Part shown: one piece after another, positions 31,764 to 42,638 of the stretch
Layout of the letters: every line of letters starts with the position of its first letter
How positions within the stretch are numbered: the first letter of the stretch is position 1
Assembly (NCBI RefSeq): GCF_001653955.1
Contig: NZ_CP013022.1
Span: 868,001-932,000, forward strand
Reading direction: 5' to 3'
Length of the DNA stretch: 64,000 nt
Source of the DNA: Francisella persica ATCC VR-331
Lineage (GTDB): Bacteria; Pseudomonadota; Gammaproteobacteria; Francisellales; Francisellaceae
Position numbers and translations under genes: made by a program
The notes under the pieces: model-generated
What the model was told of the DNA's origin: nothing
The model's database searches: none
The model's input: only the letters and a program-made list of their open reading frames with translations

Positions 31764-32942
31764 ATGAGTTTTTTAACATTAAAAGATGTTGATCTAAAAG
31801 ATAAAAAAGTCTTGGTTCGAGTTGACTTCAATGTACCTATTAAAAGTGGTAGGGTAACAAATAAGGTTAGAATTGAGGCTGCTATTCCAACTATTCAATA
31901 TATTTTAGATCAGGGTGGTGCTGTGATTTTAATGTCGCATCTTGGTCGCCCTACAGAGGGTGAATATGATCCTCAGTTTTCTCTAGAGCCAGTAGCAGAA
32001 GCTTTGACTCAAATTATTGATAAGCCGGTTAAGTTTGCTAAAGACTGGTTAGATGGTGTTGATGTTAAAGCTGGTGAAATAGTTATGTGTGAAAATGTAC
32101 GCTTTAACAACGGTGAGAAAAAATCAGATAAAGATTTATCTAAAAAGATTGCTAGCTTAGGTGATGTTTTTGTGATGGATGCCTTTGCTACAGCACATAG
32201 AGCACAAGCTTCTACTTATGGGGTTGCTAAGTATATACCGTTAGCATGTGCTGGTATATTATTAACTAATGAAATTCAAGCGCTAGAAAAAGCTTTGAAA
32301 TCGCCTGAAAAACCAATGGCGGCAATAGTTGGAGGATCTAAAGTCTCAACTAAGCTATCAGTGCTATATAATCTTCTTGATAAGGTTGAGATTCTTATCG
32401 TTGGTGGTGGTATTGCTAATACTTTTATAAAAGCAGAAGGTTATAATGTTGGTAATTCATTATATGAACAAGACCTTGTAGCTGAAGCAAGAGATATATT
32501 AGCTAAAGCTAAAACTCTAGCAGTTAATATTCCTATGCCAGTTGATATAAGAGTAGCTAAAGAGTTTAGTAAAAATGCACAAGCAATCATTAAAAAAATA
32601 TCTGATATTACTGCTGATGAGATGATTTTAGATATAGGTCCAGAATCTGAAAAAGAAATTATTGAACTACTAAAATCAGCAAATACTATCTTATGGAATG
32701 GTCCTATTGGAGTATTTGAGTTTGATAATTTTGCCGCAGGAACAAAAGCTTTATCTTTGGCTATAGCACAGTCGGTTGCTTTTTCAGTAGCTGGTGGTGG
32801 TGATACTATTGCCGCGATAGAAAAATTTGGCATCAAAGATCAAGTTTCTTATATATCAACAGCTGGTGGGGCGTTCCTAGAATTTTTTGAAGGTAAAAAA
32901 TTACCAGCTGTAGAGATACTTAAAGAAAAAGCAACTAGGTAA
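31764..32942 (+). CDS. pgk: Phosphoglycerate kinase
   Basis: Pgk makes ATP from 1,3-bisphosphoglycerate. The 392-residue protein has [16 protein letters not shown] at the N-terminus, [14 protein letters not shown], the [12 protein letters not shown] segment, [15 protein letters not shown] and the nucleotide-binding C-terminal [16 protein letters not shown] with [14 protein letters not shown]. Spacing to gapA (18 bases) and pyk (14 bases) indicates one operon. Confidence 0.96.
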   Translation: MSFLTLKDVDLKDKKVLVRVDFNVPIKSGRVTNKVRIEAAIPTIQYILDQGGAVILMSHLGRPTEGEYDPQFSLEPVAEALTQIIDKPVKFAKDWLDGVDVKAGEIVMCENVRFNNGEKKSDKDLSKKIASLGDVFVMDAFATAHRAQASTYGVAKYIPLACAGILLTNEIQALEKALKSPEKPMAAIVGGSKVSTKLSVLYNLLDKVEILIVGGGIANTFIKAEGYNVGNSLYEQDLVAEARDILAKAKTLAVNIPMPVDIRVAKEFSKNAQAIIKKISDITADEMILDIGPESEKEIIELLKSANTILWNGPIGVFEFDNFAAGTKALSLAIAQSVAFSVAGGGDTIAAIEKFGIKDQVSYISTAGGAFLEFFEGKKLPAVEILKEKATR

Positions 32943-32956
32943 TTTAGGATAATTAT

Positions 32957-34393
32957 ATGAGAAGAACAAAAATTTTAGCTACTCTTGGTCCTGCAAGTGA
33001 ATCAAGAGAAGCTATAACAGAAATGATTAAATCAGGTGTTAATGCAGTCAGATGTAATTTCTCGCATGGCTCTGCTGAAGATCATCGTAAGCGAATAGAG
33101 ATGATTCGTCAGATTGCTAAAGAGCAAGATACTTATGTTGGTATTTTAGCTGATCTACAGGGACCAAAAATTAGATTATCAAAATTTAAAAATGGCTGTG
33201 TAGAGATTAAAAAGGGTCAAAAGTTTACGCTTGATGCTGAACTTGGCGTTGGTGATGGTGATGAGAATGCTGTAGGCATTGACTATAAAGAGCTTATTCA
33301 AGATGTGAAAAAAGGCGATATACTACTTGTAGATGATGGCAAAATTGTCTTAGAGGTCGACTCTGTAAAAGGAAATAAAGCAGTCACTAAAGTTGTCATT
33401 GGTGGTAAAGTTTCTAATAATAAAGGTATTAATAAGAAAGGCGGTGGACTTACAGCGCCTGCACTTACTGAGAAAGATAAAGAGGATATAAAAATAGCAG
33501 CGATGCTACAAGTGGATTTCTTAGCAGTATCATTTGTTAGGGATGGTAAGGATATGGAATATGCACGTCAACTTGTCCACGAAGCTGGCTGGAGACCTGC
33601 AATGGTGGCTAAAATTGAGCGAGCAGAGGCTGTATTAGAAGATAATCTTAATAGTATTGTTGATGCTTCTGACCTTTTGATGGTGGCGCGTGGTGATTTG
33701 GCTGTTGAAATTGGTGATGAGAATGTGCCAACTGTACAGAAGCTTATTATTAGTACAGCTAGAAGAAATGAAAAAGGTTCTATTACGGCTACACAAATGA
33801 TGGAGTCGATGATAGAGAACTCTTCACCAACTCGTGCTGAGGCATCTGATGTTGCTAATGCTGTATTTGATGGTACAGATGCTGTGATGCTATCAGCTGA
33901 AACAGCAGTAGGTAAATACCCTGTTGAGACAGTTTCTGCAATGTCAAGGATATGTGAATCAGCAGAGAAAAGTAAGTATACACATGTTTCTAAAAAGCAA
34001 AAGATAGCTGACTGTGATAGGATTGATCATGCTGTATCTGTTGCAGCAGTTAAAATTGCCAATGATATTGGTGCTAAAGGATTAATCGTATTGACAGAAG
34101 GTGGTAATACTTCACGTTGGATGTCACGTATCAATACTGATTTACCTATCTATGCATTATCACGAAATACTACAACTTTAGGTGCTATGACTTTGTTTAG
34201 AGGAGTGGTTCCAATATACTTTGACTCAACTAGGATGTCTAAATTATATGTAAATAGATCAGCATCTATGGAGTTAGAGGACAGAAAGTTGGCTAAAAAT
34301 GGTGATATTTTTGTCCTTACTAGTGGCGATAGTATGGGTGTTCATGGAAGTACTAATAAGATTAAAGTAATAATTGCAGGTCAGGTAAGATAA
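32957..34393 (+). CDS. pyk: Pyruvate kinase
   Basis: Pyruvate kinase makes pyruvate and ATP from phosphoenolpyruvate. The 478-residue protein has [40 protein letters not shown], the active-site [10 protein letters not shown] and [15 protein letters not shown], and [20 protein letters not shown]. The C-terminal domain has [16 protein letters not shown]. It lies between pgk and fba with short gaps. Type I or II cannot be told with certainty from these motifs. Confidence 0.95.
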   Translation: MRRTKILATLGPASESREAITEMIKSGVNAVRCNFSHGSAEDHRKRIEMIRQIAKEQDTYVGILADLQGPKIRLSKFKNGCVEIKKGQKFTLDAELGVGDGDENAVGIDYKELIQDVKKGDILLVDDGKIVLEVDSVKGNKAVTKVVIGGKVSNNKGINKKGGGLTAPALTEKDKEDIKIAAMLQVDFLAVSFVRDGKDMEYARQLVHEAGWRPAMVAKIERAEAVLEDNLNSIVDASDLLMVARGDLAVEIGDENVPTVQKLIISTARRNEKGSITATQMMESMIENSSPTRAEASDVANAVFDGTDAVMLSAETAVGKYPVETVSAMSRICESAEKSKYTHVSKKQKIADCDRIDHAVSVAAVKIANDIGAKGLIVLTEGGNTSRWMSRINTDLPIYALSRNTTTLGAMTLFRGVVPIYFDSTRMSKLYVNRSASMELEDRKLAKNGDIFVLTSGDSMGVHGSTNKIKVIIAGQVR

Positions 34394-34403
34394 GGAGATA
34401 ATA

Positions 34404-35468
34404 ATGGCTTTAGTTTCATTACGTCAACTATTGGATCATGCTGCTGAGCATGGTTATGGATTACCAGCTTTTAATGTTAATAACCTTGAGCAGGTTAGGG
34501 CTGTTATGGAAGCTGCAGATGAGGTTAACTCACCGGTTATTTTACAAGGTTCTGCTGGAGCAAGAAAGTATGCAGGTTCATCTTTTATTAGACATCTAGT
34601 TTTAGCTGCGATAGAAGAATATCCATATATACCAGTATGTATGCACCAAGATCATGGTACATCTCCATCAGTTTGTCAAAGATCTATACAATTAGGCTTT
34701 TCATCTGTAATGATGGATGGTTCTTTAAAATCAGATGGAAAGACTCCATCGGATTACGAGTACAATGTTAATGTTACAAAAAATGTAGCTGAGATGGCTC
34801 ATGCTTGTGGGGTATCAGTTGAAGGTGAGCTAGGTTGTCTTGGTTCATTAGAAACATGGCAAGCTGGGGAAGAAGATGGTGTAGGTGCTGAAGGTACTTT
34901 ATCTATGGATCAGTTACTTACTGACCCTGAAGAAGCAGCTGATTTTGTCAGAAAAACTAAAGTTGATGCTTTGGCTATAGCTATTGGTACTTCTCATGGT
35001 GCTTACAAGTTTACTAAACCACCTACAGGTGATGTGTTATCTATCAGAAGAGTAAAAGAAATTCATGCACGAATCCCTCATACTCATTTAGTAATGCATG
35101 GCTCATCTTCTGTGCCACAGGACTGGCTAGAAGTTATTAATACTTATGGTGGAGATATGGGAGAGACTTATGGCGTGCCGGTAGAGGAAATCGTCGAGGC
35201 TATTAAGTATGGTGTGCGTAAAGTAAATATTGATACAGACCTTCGTATGGCAGCTACTGGCGCTGTGAGAAGATTCTTGGCTGAGAATCCAGCTGAGTTT
35301 GATCCACGCAAATATAATGCCGTTGCTAAAGCTGCGATGTCAGAAATTTGCAAAGCTAGATATGAAGCATTTGGGAGTGCTGGCATGGCTAGTAAGATTA
35401 AGCCTATTTCACTTGAGACAATGTTACAATACTATGAGAATGGTGAACTAGATCCTGTTGTTAAGTAA
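34404..35468 (+). CDS. fba: Class II fructose-bisphosphate aldolase
   Basis: The enzyme interconverts fructose 1,6-bisphosphate with two triose phosphates using zinc. The 354-residue protein starts [20 protein letters not shown] and has [37 protein letters not shown] and [15 protein letters not shown] with the zinc histidines, and [13 protein letters not shown]. This pattern is the CbbA-like subtype of class II aldolases. It ends the tkt-gapA-pgk-pyk-fba operon; no clear terminator hairpin follows. Confidence 0.95.
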   Translation: MALVSLRQLLDHAAEHGYGLPAFNVNNLEQVRAVMEAADEVNSPVILQGSAGARKYAGSSFIRHLVLAAIEEYPYIPVCMHQDHGTSPSVCQRSIQLGFSSVMMDGSLKSDGKTPSDYEYNVNVTKNVAEMAHACGVSVEGELGCLGSLETWQAGEEDGVGAEGTLSMDQLLTDPEEAADFVRKTKVDALAIAIGTSHGAYKFTKPPTGDVLSIRRVKEIHARIPHTHLVMHGSSSVPQDWLEVINTYGGDMGETYGVPVEEIVEAIKYGVRKVNIDTDLRMAATGAVRRFLAENPAEFDPRKYNAVAKAAMSEICKARYEAFGSAGMASKIKPISLETMLQYYENGELDPVVK

Positions 35469-35795
35469 ATTTTATTTTAAATATTATTGTGACTAAATCG
35501 ATAAATGATATATATAAATTATAGAGTTATGAATCAAATAGCTAAAACCTCTTCTCTTGTTAAGGATTTTTTTAATAATCACTTAACTTTCTAAGCTTGT
35601 TCATCTGTTGGATGTTTAAGAATAAAGGAGTTATTTCCGTTAGACTTGTAATGTCTGTAAGTTCAGTTGTATTATGATTTAGATCATAAAAAAATCTTTT
35701 TCACTTTTCCAAAACTTATCTTATTGTATTAAAATCATCTACTTTGGAAAACCGGCGGCTAGCGCAAGCAGCATGAATATTTAGATAAAACCCCA
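35469..35795. other. AT-rich gap after fba with no recognised gene
   Basis: Only a short possible frame (MNQIAKTSSLVKDFF and a few more codons, start about 35529) is seen. No family is recognised, and no convincing terminator hairpin is visible. It leads into the 3' end of the decayed trehalase gene on the opposite strand. Confidence 0.3.
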
Positions 35796-35799
35796 ATTT

Positions 35800-36250
35800 T
35801 TATATTTTTTACATGCTAAATGAGTGTAGGAGTCATTCCATCCATTGGTGTTCCTTTTAGAGTTTATCCAAAATGAGTATTCTTTTTCTATTGCTGGTAG
35901 ATATTTTTCTATAGCAGATATGTTAAGCTCTTGATATAGGATATTCACGATAAAATAAAGTAAAGGAGGTTGAGAGCGTGTTAGATAATATTTTATGTTA
36001 GCATTTGGTAAGAAGAGTATATAAGGTATGCAAAGTTATCAGCAATATCTTTAATCGTTTGAATATTGCCATCTACTCTTAAACCTTCACAAGTGAAGTA
36101 GCAGTCCAAGTAATAGACTTCTTTGAATCTACCTCATGGTATTATATAAAGTTTTAGTAAAGGTATAAGAGAGCTTAAAGAGTTCTACTTGTCAGATGAC
36201 TGGTGTAAAAATTCAACATTTGTCTGATGTATTGTGGTAGTGATATTACT
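35800..36250 (-). pseudogene. treA: Decayed trehalase gene
   Basis: On the minus strand, fragments match periplasmic or cytoplasmic trehalases (glycoside hydrolase 37) in order. They are SSLIPLLKLYIIP followed by GRFKEVYYLDCYFTCEGL (family: PGGRFxExYYWDSYF), NIQTIKDIADNFAYLIYS, then after a frame change IKYYLTRSQPPLLYFIV (family: YYLxRSQPPxF), AIEKYLPAIEKEYSFW, and a terminal stretch. Stops and frameshifts break it, and both ends are missing relative to the usual 500 or more residues. The GRFxExYYxD and SRSQPP signatures make the identity firm. It directly follows a decayed sugar transporter gene. Confidence 0.7.
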
Positions 36251-36254
36251 TTGT

Positions 36255-37330
36255 AAATTCTCAGGTTAGCTACTAAGAACATTTGAACATAATGTAGGAT
36301 ATATTGGTGCCGTAAAAAAACAGTCATCGGAAATAGTAGCGCTATAAGTATTGCTATAATACTGTCTGATTCATCAGAGTTTATAAGTTTAGATAGTTGA
36401 AGTGTTGATATTATTAGTATTGCACAGTATATAAGTTATATAATAATTTTTCTAGTCAATTTTTCTTCTCATAATAAAACCAAAAGTAATTCTAACAGTA
36501 GTAATACTCAAAGCAAAAACACTTACCATAAAGACACTAGTTGATGTAGAAAGATATTAAGCACTCTGGTATTAAATGTTGAAAGCCATGACTGTACCCT
36601 TGTTCTATAAAAGAGATAAAAAAATACGCTAACGATAAATAGCATAACTATAGGTAGTTTTATAAGCTTGAGCATACTTAGTGTATCAGTAAGGAAATTA
36701 GAGTGTTTAGTTATTTGTACTGCTTGATTCATCAATCTTAGTAAATAAAAGCAAAACAAATGCCACAAAACATAAACTAGCTAGTAGTCAGTATGTGCCA
36801 ATCCAGTTACTAAAAAGTATAAATATACTAAAAACAAAAAAGCATAAAAATACTACACCCTATTTGAAAGAAACCTTCTAACAATCTCATTAAACTAGCA
36901 TGTGTTTTTGAATCATATGTAATGAAACTTAATAGTTGAATATACAGAAACTTTGATAAGAGCAAAAGCTACCCATATAACCTACCACCATAAACCTGCC
37001 TAATAGTTATCTTGGCAGTTAGAAAGCTATCTAAGCTAGCCATAGCAATACAATCTGTAGCAATAATTGCTAATCAGGAAGCATCGCGTTTTTATAACCA
37101 AGTCTTGTAATGAATGAACAAATAGCGAATGAAACGATTGCTATTGTTAGATCTTTGTAAGCCTCAAGAATACTTGCTTGAACTTAGGTTACTTGATATT
37201 GAGTAAACGATTGTAATATCACGATACCAACAACTAATTAAGCAAAATAGCACTAACTAATAAAGAAGATGATGAAAAGTGAAAGTTTTAGTTGTAAGTA
37301 CCTCATATATACTAATAAAGAAATTGTTTC
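36255..37330 (-). pseudogene. Decayed sugar MFS transporter gene (FucP/GluP-like)
   Basis: Minus-strand fragments include QASILEAYKDLTIAIVSFAI, the family-like SKTHASLMSLLEGFFQIG-type segment (in several frames), VVFLCFFVFSIFILFSNWIG, a frame with LKLIKLPIVMLFIVSVFFYL, and APIYPTLCSNVLSS near the 3' end. Together they trace a twelve-helix MFS protein of the glucose/galactose transporter type, in order and with many stops. The gene runs straight into the trehalase remnant, suggesting a former trehalose or sugar uptake and hydrolysis pair. The longest open piece is only 81 codons, so it is dead. Confidence 0.6.
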
Positions 37331-37439
37331 TAATTTTAGGATAAACAAAGTTATATACATAACAAGTTTTAAGGATTGGTTTAGAACTTTTTTAGTATAA
37401 AATATACATTATGATATGCTTAAAGACTAGGTATTTGAT

Positions 37440-38588
37440 ATGAGTGAGTATAAATATTGTTTAGGAATCATGTCTGGAACATCCCTAGATGGAATAGATG
37501 TTGCTTTGTGTAAGATTAGAGGTAGTGGATTAGATATTGATGTTAAATTGATAGATTTTCAAACATATCCGTATTCTGCCAAATTATTATATGATATTAA
37601 GCAATCTTTAGATTTATCAACAAGTAATGCTCAGTTATTATGTAGTCTTAATTTTAAACTTGGTATTGAATATGCAAATGCAGTAAAAAAACTAGTAGCA
37701 GCCAATAGCTTGAATTTAAAAGATATAGCGTTTATAGCAAGTCATGGCCAAACAATTTATCATCAAGCAAATAGTGATGAACAGTTTGTTAAATCATCAT
37801 TACAGTTAGGAGACGCTGCGACAATTGCTTATGAATGTCAAACAATCGTAGTATCAAATTTTCGTGCTGGTGATATTGCTGCTGGAGGTAATGGTGCGCC
37901 ACTTGTTCCTTATGTAGATTACATATTATATAGAGACAAAAATAAATCACGGGCTTTTCATAATATAGGTGGGATAGCAAACACGACAATTATTCGAAAA
38001 AATGCAAATATCGATGATATCTATGCTTTTGATACAGGTCCTGGAAACATGATGATAAATAGAGCTATGGAAGTATTATTTAACAGAAATTATGACAAAG
38101 ATGGTGATATTGCTGCAGCTGGAATAGTTATTGTAGATATGTTACAGGAGCTTTTGGATAATTCATATCTAAAGCAGGAACCCCCTAAATCAACAGGCCG
38201 AGAACTTTTTGGAATCGAGTTTACAGATAAGATTATAGCTAAATATAAGCAAAATAGACCTGAGGATATAGTTCATACCTTGACAATGTTTACAGCAAAA
38301 AGTATTGCAGTAGCTTATCATGATTTTGTTTTTAACAAACAAAAATTAGATCAAATAATATTTACTGGCGGTGGTGCTTATAATAAGTTTTTGATAAAAA
38401 CAATTTCTAATTTACTTGATGTGGAAGTTTTAACATTTGAAGATCTTGGTGAGAATAGTAATGCTAAGGAAGCCATAGCATTTGCTGTGCTAGGAAATGA
38501 GACCCTTCACCAAAACTATAATAATGTTCCAGTAGCAACTGGTGCTAAAAATAATGTCATATTGGGGCAAATTAATTTATATAAATAG
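37440..38588 (+). CDS. anmK: 1,6-anhydro-N-acetylmuramic acid kinase
   Basis: AnmK phosphorylates and opens anhydro-MurNAc released during peptidoglycan recycling. The 382-residue protein has the ATP-binding GIMSGTSLDGIDVALCK, IASHGQTIYHQ, GNGAPLVPYVDYILYRD, FDTGPGNMMINRAMEV and the second phosphate motif IIFTGGGAYNKFL, all characteristic of AnmK. In F. tularensis this gene flanks the FPI next to pdpD, and here too the FPI follows, after IS debris and a lipase-like gene. The start at 37440 gives the usual N-terminus. Confidence 0.95.
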   Translation: MSEYKYCLGIMSGTSLDGIDVALCKIRGSGLDIDVKLIDFQTYPYSAKLLYDIKQSLDLSTSNAQLLCSLNFKLGIEYANAVKKLVAANSLNLKDIAFIASHGQTIYHQANSDEQFVKSSLQLGDAATIAYECQTIVVSNFRAGDIAAGGNGAPLVPYVDYILYRDKNKSRAFHNIGGIANTTIIRKNANIDDIYAFDTGPGNMMINRAMEVLFNRNYDKDGDIAAAGIVIVDMLQELLDNSYLKQEPPKSTGRELFGIEFTDKIIAKYKQNRPEDIVHTLTMFTAKSIAVAYHDFVFNKQKLDQIIFTGGGAYNKFLIKTISNLLDVEVLTFEDLGENSNAKEAIAFAVLGNETLHQNYNNVPVATGAKNNVILGQINLYK

Positions 38589-38659
38589 TCATTTTAAATT
38601 ATATTTTTTTTGGTTGAGTATAAAAAAATCTTAGGAAATTTACATGTGTTTGCAATGTT

Positions 38660-39480
38660 TATTATGGTTAAAAATGCACCTCATTAGGTGTTAGCTAATT
38701 TAAAGATTTTTTGGTCTATTATTCAATTTTGTAACTTTTTTAGATATTTGTGTGAAATATTATTAAAGTCAGTTCCTTTTGGAATAAATTGTCTAATGTA
38801 TCTATTAATATTTTCATCCTACCTCTTTGCCAAGGACCATATAGGTCAGTAAAGAAAACTTTGATACCTATCTTATTTTATGTTTAGCAAATTATTTTAC
38901 AATTATCAAATGTCGCTGTGTGCATCTTATATACGTTAGATACTTTGTATAATAGGCTATTAATTGAGTTTGCTATCCTATTAGTATATTTACTCAATGG
39001 TAAACTACTCTATATTGTTAACAATATCTGACTTTGGGATATATTTACTCTATTCTTTATTTTGCCTTGCTTTGAGACACTTTCTTTTCTGTAATTATAT
39101 CGCTTACCTTTGAAAAACAATAAATACCTAAGATTAGATTTATCTCATGAAATTATAGATAGCCTTATGAGTAATGTTTATGATGCCTTTATACTTTAGT
39201 CTATCACATATCAGTTCAGGTGATATTTTTTTTAAAGTAGCGATTAATAAGTTTATTAATGTAATAGTTATATTATTATCATCTGGTGATCTATGACTTT
39301 TATATAGCTTATGTGTTATTTCAGCATCATATACTTTACCTATAGTATTTCTACTAATTTCATTTATAACTGTAGTTTTGCTATATGAAATATTTTTTAC
39401 TATTTTTGATTCGTCCGTATCCTAAAGTATAAAGTAGGTTTTCTATACAATATCTATCTAAAAGAGTTTAAATGTTGATA
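38660..39480 (-). mobile_element. Heavily decayed IS30-family transposase gene
   Basis: Minus-strand fragments follow IS30-type transposases in order. They are KNISYSKTTVINEISRNTIG (helix-turn-helix with STISREI-like motif), KKISPELICDRLK followed by ITHKAIYNFMR (family: SPEQIxxRL...TIYRYI), FFTDLYGPWQRGRM (family: ...YSPWQRGxNE), FIPKGTDFNNISHKYLKKLQN (family: PKGTDF) and SLNLTPNE-like end. Dozens of stops and frame changes separate them. It is an old, inactive copy between anmK and the FPI side. Confidence 0.7.
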
Positions 39481-39589
39481 TAATATATTTATTCCTTATA
39501 CTTTATTTAGTATTCTTTAAAACCTAATAAACTATATTTGGAATACTCTTTCAGCTATTTATAAACTTTCAGACTACAATCTAAGAAAG

Positions 39590-40264
39590 ACTGTTGATAT
39601 AAATCTATAAAATTTCTAATCTCACAGTATTAGGATGTACTTTTTAGTAAAAATTAATATGAACTTGTGTTTTTTATGTTTATATCTGCCATTTTTAGCA
39701 GGTATAGATATTATTTATCATAACTAAATCATCATACTGACTGCTTTTAACATGTTTAAATAGCATGTTTTAATAATGCTTGAGGCTTATACTTTGACAG
39801 TAGAAAAGTAGCTTGTAAAATTAAATCTTCTTTAAAATCTACCAAAGTATTGCTCAATCTTATATCTAATTTTAAACATAAGAATATCCTTAACTTTATG
39901 TCTTTTCGTTATTGGTTTGTTTCTAACAGCTTTTCGCAATATATGATCTTTGATATTTCTACTTTTATATATTATCAGCGGTATCATATGACTTATCAGC
40001 TAACTCTCTATCACTTAAACTATACCATTGAACTAATAGTAGTAATCTAAATATCATCACACTATCAAAAACAAAGGTCTACCTTGTCTAGATACCTTTA
40101 AGTATTTTTCTAAACTTATTAAAACTTATTTAGCTTAACAAATTTATTATCTTAGCCCATAATCTTTCTTCTAAACCTAAAAAGAAAAAATCCATAACAA
40201 TAAATATCTTTCATATCTATATTTTATAAATTTTGATAAAAATAACCAAAATTAAGTCAATTGT
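39590..40264 (-). mobile_element. 675-bp internally deleted IS5-family element, copy 1
   Basis: This copy is in the opposite orientation to those at 42639-43313 and 54265-54939 and has the same 675-bp length. Read on the minus strand it starts ACAATTGACTTAATTTTGG and codes, with stops, FFLGLEERLWAKIINLL, then FRLLLLVQWYSLSDRELADK, then after a deletion KSKDIKDHILRKAVRNKP and KIRYKIEQYFGRF. These are the two ends of an IS5-type (ISFtu2-like) transposase with the catalytic centre removed. It ends ...ATCAACAGT, one base different from the other copies in that region. A 66-codon frame on its antisense side is not a gene. Confidence 0.85.
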
Positions 40265-40388
40265 CTCAAACAATCAGACTAGACTAGTTAAAATCATGAA
40301 AAACCATCGTGTAGAGTTGAAATATATTACTTTTGCAGAGTTCATAGTTAGTTTTTTCAGAATGAAGAGTGTATTCTATCGGATAAAC

Positions 40389-42323
40389 CTATAGTATACA
40401 TTCTCGTATAGCTTCACAGTATATTTTCAAAATTAGTATATGATTTTCAAATCCTTGTTTTTTCATTTCAATAATAATATTTCTTATGTGATGTTCAATT
40501 TGAATATAATTTGTAAAAGTCATAGCATTATTAGGATCAATTTTTTTATAATAAGCATTTGCATTATTAATTTGCTTTAAAATATTAGAAATATCGATTT
40601 TTTTCTGTAACCCTATAAACTGAACATTATCTCTGATAATATCAAAGTCAAAATTATTTATTATATGAAATATGCATTCAATATAGTTTAATCTTTTGTT
40701 ATTTTTTATATCATCTAACTTTTTAAATTCATATGCTGGCAAATATTTATTAAATGGTATAATAGTGTAAAAAATTTCATACTCATGAGATTTTGGAAAA
40801 TCAATTTTTTCTTTATACAATTCTGTAGAGAACTTAAAAAAATTAACACCAAAATGAGCTAATTCTTGATTACGATTTTGAAAAATAGATAATGTTCCCT
40901 TGATTTTTACACACATTTTTAAAAGTTTTGCCTTTATTTTATTATCTAAATTTATCATATGAACCAAGTCACTATCTAGGTAACTATGGATAACTTGATA
41001 TTCATCTAATAAATTTAATTTTACTATAGAAGACTTGGTTAATATAGGAGGAGCTGAAAATGGGAAACAATAAATTTTACAATTACCTATTAATTCTTTT
41101 TGATTTAATACACCAAACTTGAAGCACAAATAACATACTTGCGCTAATGCTCCACCAAGACTATGACCTGTTATACTAATAGAACTTATAGCTTTGTACT
41201 CATCTTTTATAACTTGAATAATACATTTAATATTTTCCACTGTTGTTGCAAAAGCTTTTGCAAAACCATAAGAAATGTCTATGCCTTTTATTGATGTAAA
41301 GATTTTTTTATAAACATTTAAGAAATCTTCTATTTTCAAATTCCATTTTGTATTAAAAATTTCCATATCCGTTACCCAATCAGCATTACCATTAGAGAAT
41401 AATAAAGCTTTTATCAGAGCTGATACAGGATCACCACTTCGACTACCTCTAAATGAAATCGTTAAATTCTTAGTTTTACGATGAAAAGATATGTATCCAA
41501 GAATAGACTTCTGATTTTGGTTTGGATTATTTTTTGCAGCACCTGTAAGACCAGTGAAAGCATATATTTCTAAAACCCCATTATCATTTAAAATATTCTT
41601 ATTCATTTGAAATTCATCATCAATTATACTAACAAAAGCAATCTGATTTTCTTTAAAATAGAGTGGAAGTCCATATACTTTGATTTGATTATTAACCATG
41701 TAAACATGATTTTGTAATAAATCAATCGATGAAATAAAGTTATACTCCATGAAGTCTATATTTGAATGTTTATTACTTCTGTCATTAATTATATGTAAAT
41801 GCTTTAGAATATCTTTTCTATTTTCAACTTTTGTATAAAAAGGATCTAGAGGATTGTGCAAACTAGATGCAAACAACTTATAAGCCATTAATGAATGATC
41901 AATGTGTTTTTTATATAAATAAGATAGTTTTTTATCTTCAAAATTAATTTTACCACTTGACATAGTCAAATATTTTCTTAATATTGTGCGCATAGAAGAA
42001 GGGTGATTATTACCTGAATTAAGAATTTTGGTTATTTTTTCTACTGAATATTTCGGAGTAAATCTAATATCATTATTAATTTGTTTGATAAATTCGACAG
42101 AAATCGATGAACTAAAATAAGATTTTTTTTTATTTTTTAGAGAAAGTATAGTTTCGATATGATCATAATATCCGCAAAGCAATAAACGCATAACAATTTC
42201 TTTAAGTAAATCTGCTCGTTCAATACCAGCTGAGCCATGGTGATGTATCAGCTGAGGATTTATTAAAGACGCTTTTGATTTACTTTTATATTCTTCTATA
42301 CCTTGGATAAAAAATTTGTACAT
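40389..42323 (-). CDS. Class 3 lipase-like protein next to the FPI, candidate secreted effector
   Basis: The 644-residue protein has no signal peptide or membrane segment. Its centre is an alpha/beta hydrolase of the lipase class 3 type: GYISFHRKTKNLTISFRGSR (family: ...FRGTxS), DWVTDMEIF, and the nucleophile elbow SITGHSLGGALAQVCYL with Ser388. Asp450 or Asp452 (YLDSDLVHMI) and His513 (KSHEYEIFY) are plausible triad partners. About 240 residues before and 130 after are not recognised. The gene occupies the position between anmK and iglA where F. tularensis has pdpD, and it is flanked by two inverted 675-bp IS copies. A role as phospholipase effector of the neighbouring type VI system is my inference. 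Confidence 0.7.
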   Translation of the reverse strand: MYKFFIQGIEEYKSKSKASLINPQLIHHHGSAGIERADLLKEIVMRLLLCGYYDHIETILSLKNKKKSYFSSSISVEFIKQINNDIRFTPKYSVEKITKILNSGNNHPSSMRTILRKYLTMSSGKINFEDKKLSYLYKKHIDHSLMAYKLFASSLHNPLDPFYTKVENRKDILKHLHIINDRSNKHSNIDFMEYNFISSIDLLQNHVYMVNNQIKVYGLPLYFKENQIAFVSIIDDEFQMNKNILNDNGVLEIYAFTGLTGAAKNNPNQNQKSILGYISFHRKTKNLTISFRGSRSGDPVSALIKALLFSNGNADWVTDMEIFNTKWNLKIEDFLNVYKKIFTSIKGIDISYGFAKAFATTVENIKCIIQVIKDEYKAISSISITGHSLGGALAQVCYLCFKFGVLNQKELIGNCKIYCFPFSAPPILTKSSIVKLNLLDEYQVIHSYLDSDLVHMINLDNKIKAKLLKMCVKIKGTLSIFQNRNQELAHFGVNFFKFSTELYKEKIDFPKSHEYEIFYTIIPFNKYLPAYEFKKLDDIKNNKRLNYIECIFHIINNFDFDIIRDNVQFIGLQKKIDISNILKQINNANAYYKKIDPNNAMTFTNYIQIEHHIRNIIIEMKKQGFENHILILKIYCEAIRECIL

Positions 42324-42638
42324 TTATTAAACTCAAATGTTTGTATACGAAATAATAAAATTATATCTAACTATTTCAGTTTAATGAATAAAAAATCAAA
42401 ATTTAATTGTAAATATGACTTCAATTTTTATTGTATAGCTAGCACTTTTTTATTTGGTTAAGGTAAATTTTTGTGCATGGCCTATTTATATATTTATATT
42501 ATTATGATGGACTTTATCATCTAAACGAAATAAAAGTGCTAGCTAAGCATAGAAAGCCAGGAAAGCTTAGCAAGTTTTGTCAAATCTGGAGAATACTCTT
42601 TCTAAAACGTTTAATTTTAAAAAATAAATTCTATATAG
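42324..42638. other. Intergenic region upstream of the lipase gene
   Basis: No gene is seen. It contains the inverted repeat described separately at 42436-42545 and presumably the promoter of the lipase-like gene near 42330-42400. The last 35 bases before the IS copy (about 42603-42638) resemble the flank of the IS5 fragment at 48297-48336. Confidence 0.4.
42436..42545. repeat. 110-bp element with near-perfect 18-20-bp terminal inverted repeats
   Basis: The left end is TAGCTAGCACTTTTTTATTT (42436-42455); the right end, read on the other strand, is TAGCTAGCACTTTTATTT (42545-42528). Both arms start with TA. About 72 bases without coding potential separate them. This is the form of a miniature inverted-repeat element or the fused ends of a deleted insertion sequence, possibly of the TA-targeting IS630/mariner type (ISFtu1 belongs to that group). 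The family assignment is inference. Confidence 0.55.

Noticed and set aside
32441-32836. 131-codon frame on the minus strand inside pgk
   Set aside because: It is antisense to a firmly identified gene, low in complexity of motif and without a start signal.
35755-35785. GC-rich patch GCCGGCGGCTAGCGC-like near 35760 as a terminator or regulatory site
   Set aside because: The only palindrome is a six-base GCTAGC core, with no stem long enough and no following T-run in either direction.
39850-40050. A 66-codon open frame, identical in three places (also 42853-43053 and 54479-54679), that looks like a conserved small protein
   Set aside because: It is the antisense side of the IS5-family remnant; conservation is explained by the copies of the element, and the sense strand encodes IS5 transposase pieces.
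40389-42323. Calling the lipase-like gene pdpD because of its position
   Set aside because: The protein is about half the PdpD length and has a class 3 lipase core that I do not associate with PdpD.
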